64,000 nucleotides of DNA from contig CM029666.1 in NCBI GenBank assembly GCA_017311315.1, positions 34,606,749 through 34,670,748 of the forward strand, read 5' to 3'. A program made the translations under genes and the position numbers. Shown piece by piece: positions 24,582 to 40,685 of the stretch; the stretch's first letter is position 1, and each line of letters begins with the position of its first letter. This stretch comes from Dendrocalamus latiflorus (lineage: Eukaryota > Streptophyta > Magnoliopsida > Poales > Poaceae). The notes beneath the pieces are model-generated. The model searched no databases. It saw only the letters and a list, made by a program, of their open reading frames with translations, and was not told the DNA's origin.

Positions 24582-24914
24582 GCGCGCCCCCGGAGGCCTC
24601 CTCCCTCCTCCCTTGAGCAATCGGACCCCGGCGGCTCCGGCTCGCCGCTTGGCCATTTCTTCCTCGCCGCCGGCCAAAGCCGCCATTTTCATCGCCGTTC
24701 ACAACTCGGCGCAAGGCGCCTCAATTTCTCGTGCGTGGAGCACCACCACGCGGCCCTGGAGCTTCCCCGACGGTCGCCGGAGCTCCTCCCTCACCGCAGC
24801 TCGCCGGCACCGTTCCCCCACTCGCGCCGCCGCCGGCTCTCGTCGCTGGCAAGCCTCGGTCTGTCTCCGGCCCTACCGATGCTTCCGGTGAGTCCCTCAT
24901 GACCCCCTCATGCT

Positions 24915-25245
24915 CGTGACGCGGTTGGACCGGCGGGAGCGCCACCGGAGCAGGCGCGGGCGCGGGCGCAGGGAGGCCGGGTGGCGGCGCGGGGCGCGGG
25001 GAGGCCGGGGGGCGGCGCGGGGAGGCGCGGGAAGGCCGGGCGGCGGCGCGGGGAGGCCGGCGGAGGCCGGGCGGCGGCGCGGGGAGGCCGGGCGGCGGCG
25101 CGGGCGCGGGCGACGCGGGCGCGGGCGTGACATGGCGGTGACTAGGCGCCACGTAGGACGGAGAGTGGCAAAATATTAATTGCAATGTAGAGGATGGCAT
25201 TTGAGTAGGTGGCAATGTTAAGAGTGGCAAAAAGTTAAATTTCCC
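24915..25245 (-). repeat. Right inverted arm of the fold-back MULE
   Basis: Reverse complement of 24247-24581 with small length differences in the GC-rich repeats. Confidence 0.88.
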
Positions 25246-25254
25246 TGCGAACGA

Positions 25255-25441
25255 TGACCGCGTTGGACGGTGCAGGCAGGCAACCCGCCGCCGTGCATTG
25301 AGCCGGGGTGTTTGGATGGGAAAAATGGGCCCATTCGGGCCTTGTTACCGCGTGTTTTGTGTGTGCTAGGCCGCTGCGTTGGCAAAGGAACGTGCTATGC
25401 GAGATTGAGACGGCCATTTTTTTCTGAAGGCTTTTAGTTTA
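25255..25441. other. Residual single-copy DNA between MULE and Helitron
   Basis: 187 bp with no recognisable gene or repeat. It is probably the only remaining original upstream DNA of RTEL1 between the two transposons. Confidence 0.5.
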
Positions 25442-25475
25442 CTAGAAAAGGAAGCGCGCTTTGCGGCGCCCTACA
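25442..25475 (-). other. Helitron 3' terminus with hairpin
   Basis: On the minus strand a GGCGC-loop-GCGC hairpin is followed by CTTCCTTTT and the terminal CTAG at 25445-25442; the next base is T. This is the standard rolling-circle transposon terminator. Confidence 0.8.
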
Positions 25476-26534
25476 ACATTGTTGAAGTAAGATCATAAAA
25501 TAATAGTACAAAGTGCATGTAGAGGAACTCATATAGATAATAGGTAGAAAATACTAATTGTATGGTTCGTGCAGCCCGGAGGGTTCTGTCCACCCATATA
25601 GATTACATGCCCCGACCAGAATTCATGACTACCAACTGTTTTGGTCGGTAGCTTAGAATACTGGTCGAAATTTTCATGTAAAGCACTAAAACAAGTCATG
25701 ATGCTAATAAGAAAGGAGGTAGCACACAGTTTGCAGCCATGGTCATAATCACGAAGATAGTCGACTAAAGTAGCAGCAGGTTCCTTCAATGCGAAACACT
25801 TAGTAACAGATGATTGCGAAGGCCTATTCATCGGAGGACGAGCTTGAGCCTATTATCCAATGGAAGCCTACGACACAGAAAACTATTAACTGATCAGTAT
25901 AGTGCAGAAAGAAATATCAGGCTGATTTGTTTTAGTTAGGAGGGCTTCTACTTGGTTTTGTGTTTTACAAGTCATTCTCTTTAACTATATATCTGGCAAA
26001 ATTAGCATATCTTACCATGGTTCTGTCGTCTGGATTTTGTCTATAGGCACATGGATTACAGTTCAATCTTCAAACCAAAATATGTAGTCAACTAAAACAA
26101 AGCATTTTTTCTTCAACGCCAAAAGGTTAATGCCAAGTAGTAGGTGATGACACGGTTGGCTGCAACTGCGAAGACAAAAGGTGTATTCCCTCTCTTGTGA
26201 CTAAGCATTTTTGTTTGCACTGCAAAGGGAAAAACATTACAGACATGCATGTTGAAGAGGCATAGTGGCTACAATGATATTGCACGGTTGAAAGTTAATA
26301 TCTGTCTCGTGCATGGAGGAAGTATATTTGATCAATGTATAAAATTGACAGAACAAAGTAACATACAAAACCAAGTCAGCTGTAAGTGATGTAAACTGAA
26401 AGTAGATCTATCAGATGAACCACTGCATCACCAAGGCAACCACATATATAAAGTAGAATGAGGAAAAAAATGGACAGCTATTACTCATAATAATCCATTA
26501 GTATGGGTAACAAGTATGAAGGAGACTGGCATAC
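25476..26534 (-). other. Helitron 3' region without recognised gene
   Basis: About 1 kb between the last recognised RPA-like exon and the Helitron terminus. Frames near 25830-25560 are open for short stretches but match nothing I know. It could hold a last exon or 3' UTR. Confidence 0.4.
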
Positions 26535-29500
26535 CTAGGCTTAGCAGTGTCATCTACACAGCCTTCATCAGTGGTATCTCCAGCTTCATCAATGAATAGC
26601 TTCTTTGCAGTTTTTTTAGTAGGTGATGCCCGCGTCCTAAAAGGTAGAACATCATGTTCTGTATAAATAAGGTTGATATGAAAGGGGAAAAAGGGGTGGA
26701 AATTCTGTTAGTGAACACAACCTCTTCCTTGTACTGCTCTTTTGTGTTTTGGTTGTAGAGGAACCAGCAGGCATACTTGCATCAACTTTAAGATCCGTAG
26801 AAATCTACAGTGAGGCACCCCAATAAGCGGTTGTAAGTATTCCATCGCATTTTCATGATGAGTAACATGTGAACAAGCTCGAACAAACATGTTGTATGTA
26901 ACAGACACTGGCTAATGAAGAGCCTACTGTAGATGACTGTTATATGAAACAGACAAAAACAGAATAGATTTGAGAGCAAAGTTTACCCTATGCACATCAG
27001 TTGTATCATTGTCTTGCGGTGCTTCTGGTGGCTGGTCCACAGGTGTTGGTGGAGAAATGACAGGTTCTGAAGTTAACCCTGGTGAGAGCAAAGACAGGTT
27101 GGTGCTTTTCTGCGGAGTGATCTGCATATCATATAAACGACGCTATAGTAAGTCTCTTATATGAAAAAATGGACGTGAATTGTTGATGCATATGAGAAAA
27201 AAATTACCTTATCTTCTGTACCACCCTTGCCACTTTGTGGTGTGAGTGGTGGTGAAGGTAAAGCCAAGGTGCCACCTTTCTGAGGAGTGTTCTGCATACT
27301 GCTGCTTGCATCTTGAGATAGAACAAGTGATGACTGTTGTGATCCTGCTGGTGACAGTGGGAGAAGAGCATTTCCAGCATCTACCTCTGCAATAACTGCA
27401 TTGACCTGAAAGCATACATTTCCAGACTCTATTGTGTTCTCTGAGAAGCTGACGTTCCATATGAACACCTTTCCAAGGAGTTTTGTGATCTCATCTGGAA
27501 TGAAACCAGTTGGATTTGTAGCAATGAGAGTATCAACTGACTTTTTGGTGAGGCGTTGTGCCATACGTCCAAAGAGAATAAAGTCAGTGTCACCAGTTTC
27601 ATCTCCAGCAATGACACATAGTTTGTACCTGTGGATAGGTTGAGCATGGATTAGCATTAGCAAGTTTAGTATAGTCCAAGGAAAAAATGGCTGGGAGACG
27701 AAGAAACACTATGTGAGTATCTAGAGTAGTTTTGATGTGAGTAAATTTGTTATATTAGTAGAATGAATTGTGAACCAACAGTTAAAAAGCAGTATCAAAC
27801 AAGGAATGAAGGTAGATGTCATTTGACCTTTGGACAGGCATGCCAATGGTAGAGCACTTGGGATTGATGCATTTGTAGGAGTCACCAAGAGGCTTGGCTC
27901 TGTGAAGACATTTCTTGCACGAGTTGTACCACCATGAGTTATCAATTTTCCTTATTGTTACTGTAACCAAGAACTCTTTTTTCTGCATGAGAAGTAATAA
28001 GTAAGAAAAGAGGCTGGGCAGTGTGTGTCCAACTACTGATGCGAACTCTAGCAAAACACAACCTTGTTTTTGAAGGGGTGAAGACACTTTATGTAAGAGA
28101 TCTTCTTCTCCTCAGCAGCAACTGTAGGCTCACTGGAGGTCAGAAGCTTATCCCACTTAATCGGTTGTTGTACACTCCTTGTACTGATTAGTTAAGACAA
28201 TGTATTGGCCTTTTGTTAGTATTAGACAAATAATACGTAGCACTTGCATGTAGCTAATATTTAGGTGAGCAGACTACCTAGCCATGAGGTTTTCTGCTTC
28301 AGGAACATTGGGATTGATATACCACTTGCATGACGAGCCCCCTGATAGACATAGTCCATCTGAAGCACAAGGCGGCAAGTTTAGGTGTCAACATTAACAA
28401 TTAGTTTACAACACCAGGAATGGTTGACATACCTGCATAGTTCTTGACAAGGGTGCCAACAAATATTATAACTTGAGGAGAGGTATGTCCATCTTTGCAC
28501 AGTTGATCACCAGGGAATGATGTGGCCCGTTCACCCCAAAGCAAAACATTTACTGAAGCATTGCTGTTGTTTCAATGAAAATGAGTGTCAGCTTGCATTG
28601 AGTACGCGTGAGCAAGACTCTAATTATTATGTACTGATAAACGCGGGGACAATAATGGAGTGCAAAATGGCCTTTTTCAATTAACCTCGATCTGCCTTAT
28701 TTCACTACCACACAACTCAAGAATAGCGATCTATAACTGACCTTGCACTGCGTATAACAATAATCCTTTTTAAGCTGTCAGCCTGTCGACCTCTTGTTCG
28801 CTAGGATGCAACACTTGAAATTGAGGTGATTACTTCAACGGTATCTATTTTTAGTTGTAACAAATGTAGGCATCATCATTATAAAATATTTGGGAGCATA
28901 AACTGTGTAAGTACACAAGCATACCTGTGTAGTGCTCCTTGTAGTCAATATGTATATGCACTTGCTCTATGGGAGTAAGGGAGTAGGTGTACATAGGAAA
29001 AGCAGGTGGGATCTCAATAATCTCTTCCACTGAAGTCCACTTTGTAAAGTTGATCATGACATCATTTGAAACTGGATTGTAGAACAAGTTGGATTTCTTA
29101 ACTCTGAAATATGTGATGTTGTAGACGCTGCCTTCTTTTATCAAAGGTCTGAAATCCGCTATCAGTTGCGGGTAGATCTGAGCATGTATGTTGTTTCCTT
29201 GTTAGAAACAGAAGGTTAAGAGTTAATAGTGCACGAAGCAATACGATGGTAGTTAGGAAGCAATACCATTTACTACCACTCACTAATTAGCTTAGAACTA
29301 ACGTTTCTGTAAATTATATCCTGCAACTGTTTGTTATTTTTATCCAATATGAATGGAGCCTACACCACAAATTTCATAAGATTATCTCACAAAGATAACT
29401 ATTCCTTATTCCATGTTTGTTTATATGGCAGAGGGTATTCCATACCTCCTCGTCAATCAGCACCAAATCAGAATGCAGTAATATTGCCTCGTTCTGAGGA

Positions 29501-29589
29501 TCACAGAAATCCCAAAACCTAGAGGCGCGGACGCATATGCGTTCACTGCAGTCTCCGATCATAAGGCTTGGAATCAAAACATCTGCCAT
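26535..29589 (-). CDS. Helitron-encoded RPA70-like single-strand DNA-binding protein
   Basis: Multi-exon gene starting MADVLIPSLMIGDCSERICV (29589). The exons encode, in order: an RPA1/DUF223-type OB fold (SDLVLIDEE joined to IYPQLIADFRPLIKEGSVYN, near 29180-28925), a middle OB fold (VNVLLWGERATSFPGDQ, near 28560), a region with CKWYINPNVPEAENL (near 28320), and a C-terminal RPA domain with zinc ribbon (CKKC...CINPKC, near 27930-27860; GDTDFILFGRMAQ, near 27560). A low-complexity Ser/Pro tail follows to a KKTAKKLF basic patch at about 26590. RPA proteins coat single-stranded DNA; plant Helitrons often carry such genes, presumably for rolling-circle replication. No stop interrupts the exons I placed. 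The final exon is not identified, so the lower end is provisional. Orientation and position next to the Rep/helicase gene argue for a Helitron gene rather than a host RPA gene. Confidence 0.75.
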
Positions 29590-29820
29590 TTACAGGTATA
29601 GAAGAGTAAGAACAGATTTAACAATCATCCAGATCAGGCCAGCAAGTGGAAACTGGCAAGGATTAAAACTACCTTAGACCAAAAGATACAATGTGCATTA
29701 AGGTAGATGAATAGACAAAAACAAAAGCACAACAAACGTGATCAACCAACCACTGTCAAGTCATATTTACACAGCAATACTATGTACAGAGCAAAAATCC
29801 ATCGCACACAAAGAGTCCTA

Positions 29821-34914
<5,094 letters not shown>

Positions 34915-36719
34915 GAGAAATCAGACTGCACACCACTAAAGAGTCACACAACTAATACAAAAAAATAGATAAGCAGACGGTGCAAAGCTGTTTGCAAGTA
35001 GGGCAGCACAATATGGAAGCATGTGGTGAAGATACTTAAACAAGAAAATCATGAATCCATAATCGATCACTCTTAAAGCATATAATCATTGTAGGAGTAA
35101 AAAAGCTGCAGCAAGCAGAGAAGACAAACTTACCCTCACAACACCCTGTAGACGTACACAGGAGAGGAAGCAAGGCTACGGTAATGGGCAGCAACAATTG
35201 ATCACTCCAAGATAACTGAAAATAGAAAGAAAAAAATCTTCTCTCATCAACGGTTCCCTATAAAATAGGTCCAATGCAATTGCAATCCTGTAGTCTTCTT
35301 AAAAAATCTAGCAATAGTCTGAAGACTTACCTAGAAGCACCAGACACCTCTTCTGAAATCCTGGACAGCAAGCTCAGATTAGTGGATAGCCTGAACGGAT
35401 CTTTCCTTGTATGTCCTTCACTAACGACCTAAGAAAGGAAGCCATTAGAATTCAAAGTTAATCGGTAGGTAGAGGTAAGCCAAAACATGAAGGCATGAAA
35501 AGACACACCATCTACGAAAACCAGATAAGCAGGGAAGTGCCTAGGAAGAGGAAGGAAGTAAGAGGCTCTCTAGAGAGATCCTCTATCTATAAGAACTACC
35601 AGAAAAAGTGAAAGAAACACATGTAGAGAAATGTCAGAGAATAGGCTACCACTATTCAATAACCAGATTAAGAAGAGAAGTGCCTAGGAAGAGGAAGTAA
35701 GTAAGAGGCTCTCTAGAGATATTCTCTGTCTATAAGAACTACCAGAACAAGTGAAAGAACCACATCTAGAGAAATGTTAGAGAACATGCTACCATTATTT
35801 ATGCTAACTACTTATGTCAGAGAAAGATAAGAAGAAGAAGAAGAAGAAGAGGTAAAGGGAAGGCACACCTAGAAAGGTAAGAAGAAGATAAGGTAAGAAG
35901 GGATCTTGTGGACTGAGAAGCGAGGGCAAGAACTAAGAGATTTTCTCATCACAGAATAGATAAGTAAAGAAAGTACACTTAGAGAGAGGTAAGGAAAGCA
36001 TATAATCATTGTAAGAGTAAAAAGATGCAATAAGCGTAGAAGGCACGCATACCCTCACAGTATCCCCTTGATGCACATAAGAGAAGGAAGCAAGGCTGTA
36101 GTAATGGACAACAAAAACGTTTTAGGCTACTGGAAAAAAGATCTCACAAATGTATGCACAATCAATGTCACTATATCTCCCACTACATACCAGGTTCCTG
36201 GATGTGGTTTCAAAAATGTCGGTCTACCAACCCACCTCCATGATCACTCCACGATCACTCCATGATCACCAGAAGAAAACTCAGGCTCTATCAGAGGACC
36301 TGCAGTTTTAGCACAAATAGCACATCAGGGCACAATGGTTGTAGGAAGATAGAAAACAGCTGAAAGCTATACAAAAGAGGAAAAAAAACCCAAGATTACA
36401 AACTGTATGAAGCCATAGAACCACAAGGGCGAAAAAAAACAGAGGTTGCAGAACAAAATATTGAAACCACAGAAGAACACATGTGGCCTCTCAAAAGTAA
36501 ATCAGCAAAGAAGAGAAAAGCATGATCTTTGCCACATGAACAAAACCTAGGAAAGAACACTAAGACACAAGTCCACCTGAAGACTGGAAGGCAATCGCGG
36601 TCTTAGGTCACCACGCCATTGTCAGCGCAGCAGGACTCCGATTATAAGAACTACACAGAGAAGAGGTTGCGGTAGGGACGGGGCGAAGGGAATGGCAGGC
36701 GAGACGAAGGGGAAGGAAT
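34915..36719 (-). other. Helitron upstream region with diverged internal repeats
   Basis: No coding exon recognised. Two internal duplications are visible: a block of about 140 bp at 35522-35660 repeats at about 35661-35805 (GAAGTGCCTAGGAAGAGGAA, then CTCTCTAGAGA), and a block near 35076-35215 recurs near 35998-36120 (AAGCATATAATCATTGTA). A GAA-rich tract lies at 35829-35851. Confidence 0.6.
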
Positions 36720-37227
36720 GAAACCTTTGGATTCCAGGGTGGAGAGAGGATTCAATCTAGAGAGGTAGATAAAGAAGGGGGAGAAATTTACCTCGAGCTC
36801 CACACCAGGCCGCTAAGACAGCACGACCATCGGCAGGAAGGGCTGGCCAGCCGGCCGCGCACGCTCGTACGGCGGGGGAGAGGCGCCGACTAACACTGTT
36901 CCGATGCGACGGAGCGGACGCATCTGGGCCCGAGCGGATGACGAATCGATTGGCTAGAAGACCTAGAAATTTTGAAACCTTTGGATTCCAGGGTGGAGAG
37001 AGGATTCAATCTAGAGAGGTAGATAAAGAAGGGGGAGAAATTTACCTCGAGCTCCACACCAGGCCGATAAGACAGCACGGCCATCGGCAGGAAGGGCTGG
37101 CCGGCCGGCCGTGCACGCTCGTACGGCGGGGGAGAGGCGCCTACTAACACTGTTCCGATGCGACGGAGCGGACGCATCTGGGCCTGAGCGGATGACGAAT
37201 CGATTGGCTAGAAGACCTAGAAATTTT
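36720..37227. repeat. Two-copy 254-bp tandem duplication
   Basis: 36720-36973 and 36974-37227 are almost identical head-to-tail copies, starting GAAACCTTTGGATTCC and ending GACCTAGAAATTTT, with only a few substitutions. A third partial context was not seen. Confidence 0.95.
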
Positions 37228-38925
37228 GCTGTTGGACGCTGAACTCCTTTTGCCTTCGCACATTCAGCCGCTGCGTGTAGGGGCAGGGCAAGATAGGGGC
37301 CAGAGGTCAGTCGTAACAAAGCGAAGCGACTGGGAGACAACACGGCGCATCGCGCATCCACGCGCCGCGGGGTGTCAGCCCGCGCAGCGCCTCAACTGCT
37401 CAGCACGCCTCATCTTGCTGCTCGCCGTGGCTGCAGAGGGCCCCCGCATAAACGATGTCCCACCAGTCATAATGCTTGCCGAGGTCGAGTGCGCGCACGA
37501 GACACCCTCGCCACGCGTCCACAAAAGAAGGCACGAGAGGCTCCGCGAAACGCTCCTGTGCAAGGAAAGGGGAGTAAGTTTTAAGGAACCTGATTCTAAA
37601 GTTAAAATAAATGGGCAGTTTTTGAGGTGGATTCACTATGCAGTTTCTAAAGTTTAAAATCGTGTACATCGTCTACTAGTGATGGACCTAAAACCAAATT
37701 TTATAGGGGGCTAGTGGAATATGACTAACAAAAGATAAACGAATTAAACATAAATTGACGTATCTTTTGCAATCTAAAATCATACATAATCACATCATGA
37801 ACATAGTAAAAAATGCAAAATACAATGAAGATTATACCTCGGTAACGGGTAATGTGCCTCCCAAAGCCCATAAATATATGTAAATCGCTGTCTATACACC
37901 AAAATGAGTAAACTTAGTGATGAAATCAGAAATTGCGATTGTAAATAGTATGAGGAGCGCTTCGCCAAATCAACGCTGATTTCATTGGGATTAAAATTCA
38001 CACGAGCCTTCTTTACTTGACTCTCATTAGTATGAGGAGTGTTGTGGTTAATCACGAAATAGTTAAGGATGAGGGCTACAAGGAGGCCGTGAGAGGCTAC
38101 CTGAAGCCAAGAACACTCTAGAGATGACACTAGAAGTCTATACTAATATTTTAGAAGTTGATAATGTCTGACTCTTTGCTAAAAAATGGTGCTTTGGTCT
38201 CCCCATGGTGCACTCTAGTGTGTTTATATAATCATGAGGGCTTCTTTACACAGATATCCCTATGTACTTCTACCTTTATAGAGATACAAATGTTCTTTCT
38301 CCTGCTTAAAGTTACATAAGGACCTCTATCTAAATCTATTCTTCTAGAGGCATATATGCCTTTGTCCTAGCCTTGTGGGCTTCCATTAAGTTGCTGATCT
38401 GTCTTGCTAGCGCCGTGGGCCATTTGGGCCAAGGTGGGGACCACTCCCCCAACAAGGAGTACTACTTGTACTGCATAAAAAAATAACGCAATGTTTGTTT
38501 CTCCATTTCTTACAACTCTACGAATCGATAAATGATAATAGATGAAACTAAAATATTAAATCAATCACAATTGCGTAAATTGAAAACTACATTTGTGTTT
38601 TATTACCTTATGACCAGACTGAACGCTGGTGCCTTTGAATCTTTTATTAATGATCTGATACATGATCACCCAACTAGCCAAGAGCCGAAGTCCTTGACTA
38701 CTTACTTCACTACACCAGTTCACTTGTTATGCTGTTCACCACACCACTTGAGTACTTGAGTCGGTGGTGGACCACTGTATGTCTCTGTCTATCGGACTCT
38801 CCACTTCACCCAATAATCAACAGATCGGCAATCGGCAGGCACTCAACAGGCGCCAAGCGACAGTTCGGCCACTCCGACAACTGGCGGGCCTCCCTCCGAG
38901 TCTCCAACCCTTCGTACCGTCCAGT
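37228..38925. other. Spacer between Helitron and copia element
   Basis: About 1.7 kb without a recognised gene. The first 300 bp are GC-rich and the rest AT-rich. It may include the unseen Helitron 5' end and unidentified repeat remnants. Confidence 0.4.
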
Positions 38926-39284
38926 TGAAAGCATCTAGGCCCCTAAAAATGCTTTTCGTAATTAATGAAATCATGTGAATATGGGACTAACGTGTTTAGT
39001 GAGTATGCGAAGAGTTAGTCCACATGTGAGCGACAAGATGCAAGCCAAAGGATATATATGAAGACCCAAATTGGCTCAAGACAAAGGTATACTTAGTATA
39101 GGATCTCCTTTTTATTTTACCGGTCTTAGGTGAAAGGTGAAAGACCGGATTATAGGGTAGATAATCGTACCATAAAGGGGATCTTGGCAAGTAGCTTGAA
39201 TATAAATCTCTTGTGCCATTTCGATCAACATCAGAAACTTGCATTCATCAAAAATCCGATTTAAAACAAAGATTGTGCTTTGTC

Positions 39285-39925
39285 TGGACGAGCGGTAGTA
39301 CCGCAGTTTTGAACGTCGGAACTACCGGAAAAACGGTAGTTCCGCTCTCAGAAGCGGCAGTACCGGCTAGCGGAAGATCCGGTTTTCGAGCGGATCCTTT
39401 TTTCCTGAGAGCACCCTTGGATTCATCTGAATTCTTACGATAACGGAAGTACCGGCAATCTGAACGCCGGAACTACCGCAACGAGCGGTAGTACCGCATT
39501 ATGGAGCGGCACTTCCGGAGACCGGAAGATCCGGAGGATGAGCGAACCCTTTTTTCAGAGAGCTCCTCCGGATGGAGTCCGGATTTTCCTGGAGCCGAAG
39601 TACCGGTGTTTTCAACACCGGAACTACCGCTGCGTGTGGTAGTTCCGCTATCCAGAGCGGTACTTCCGGAATCCGGAAGATCCGGTTTCAGAGCGGACGC
39701 TTTTTCCAGAGAGCGCCAAATTTTGGGACCTTTCGGATTTCGGCCAGAGCGGTAGTACCGCGCCGACTTTGCGGAACTACCGGAGAGCGGTAGTACCGCA
39801 AAGTACAACGGCGGTAGTACCGCGCCGCCAAATCCAACGGTCACTACAGAGCTCTGACATAGCCGTTTTGCCGCGAAGATTTGGTAACGGTAGTACCAGC
39901 CCATGAGGGCGGTAGTACCGCTCAT
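39285..39925. repeat. Array of CGGTAGTACCG-type quasi-palindromes in the LTR U3
   Basis: About 20 copies of an 11-mer family CGG-W-A-S-T-W-CCG. CGGTAGTACCG occurs near 39291, 39486, 39749, 39787, 39811 and 39909; CGGAACTACCG and its complement CGGTAGTTCCG occur near 39320, 39334, 39467, 39618, 39638 and 39770, among others. Each unit is nearly self-complementary. Confidence 0.9.
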
Positions 39926-39977
39926 CCTGAATTTTTCAGGAATTTGTGCCAAACAGCTAGTTTTGGTTGGTGGAGGC

Positions 39978-39985
39978 TATAAATA
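39978..39985 (+). promoter_or_regulatory. TATA box of the copia LTR
   Basis: TATAAATA just downstream of the palindrome array and about 650 bp before the PBS. This is the expected place for the LTR promoter. Confidence 0.7.
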
Positions 39986-40631
39986 CCCCCAACACTGCAC
40001 AAAGGGCTAAGGTTAGAGACCCATTGCACATTTGTTGAGCCCTAGAGCATTCACTCCACTCTCATTCACACATTGAGCATTAAATTGATGTGGTGTTGCA
40101 TTTAGTGCTAGAATTCATTCGTTGATCCAGTTGGCACAAGAATTGCATTCAAGTGAAGCCCGGATTTGTTACTCTTAGTGCTTGCTGGCACTTGGACGAT
40201 TGGGCGGAGGTTCGTTCGGTGATCTTCTCAAGAAGCTTGTGAGAAGACCCGGTGGTTTGTGAAGGTCGGAGCTCACCTACCCGGAGTGGGGAAGAGCTAC
40301 CATAGTGATCGAGGTGTTTCGGCTTAATTCGTGGAGTCGGTCCGATTCGTTCGGGCTAACCTCAACGTGGATTAGGGGAAACCGGCAAGTTTCCGAACAC
40401 CACGGTAAAATATCGGTTGTGTTCTCATTCTTCTTAGCTCTTGATTATTTACTCCATTGTGATCATTTGCTTGTTTAGAGCTAGGATTGTTATCTTCTTA
40501 ACTAGAATTGTGTAGGATTAATTGATTTACATTCTTGCTATTTAAATTGTGAAGAATTAATCAAGTGAAAGAATAAAAATTTAAAAATCTTCTATTCACC
40601 CCCCTCTAGTCGGTATCCTTGATCCTATAAG

Positions 40632-40643
40632 TGGTATCAGAGC
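40632..40643 (+). other. Primer-binding site of the SIRE-like copia element
   Basis: TGGTATCAGAGC, complementary to the 3' end of plant initiator tRNA-Met, immediately after the LTR. Confidence 0.88.
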
Positions 40644-40685
40644 TTGGTCTCTCACATTTAAACTTAACCGTCTAGAGAGAAAAGG

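Larger units (their letters stand above)
24247..25245. mobile_element. Fold-back Mutator-like element (Pack-MULE candidate) at the RTEL1 promoter
   Basis: The 999-bp element is bounded by a perfect 9-bp direct repeat TGCGAACGA (24238-24246 and 25246-25254). Its arms (24247-24581 and 24915-25245) are inverted copies. The outer 160 bp, starting GGGAAATTTAAC, differ at only a few positions; the inner half is an extremely GC-rich Pro-codon-like tract that is also inverted. The central loop 24582-24914 is unique GC-rich DNA, possibly captured from a host gene. Long inverted ends plus a 9-bp duplication indicate a Mutator-like element; no transposase is encoded. Confidence 0.9.
38926..40629 (+). 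repeat. 5' LTR of the SIRE-like copia element (about 1.7 kb)
   Basis: Begins TTGAAAGCATCTAGGCCCC and ends with a pyrimidine-rich TTCACCCCCCTCTAG block before the PBS. It contains an array of quasi-palindromes (39285-39925) and a TATAAATA box at about 39978. Confidence 0.88.

Noticed and set aside
24351..25230. Long Pro/Ala/Arg-rich open frames on both strands
   Set aside because: They come from the GC-rich inverted arms of the fold-back MULE, which lack stop codons because of composition; no domain.
26535..29589. Possible host RPA70 gene
   Set aside because: It is adjacent to and co-oriented with the Helitron Rep/helicase and lies before the Helitron terminus, and its short DUF223-like domains match Helitron RPA genes.
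37226..37657. 143-codon plus-strand open frame in GC-rich DNA
   Set aside because: No domain, spans the end of a tandem duplication, and overlapping frames on the other strand are equally open.
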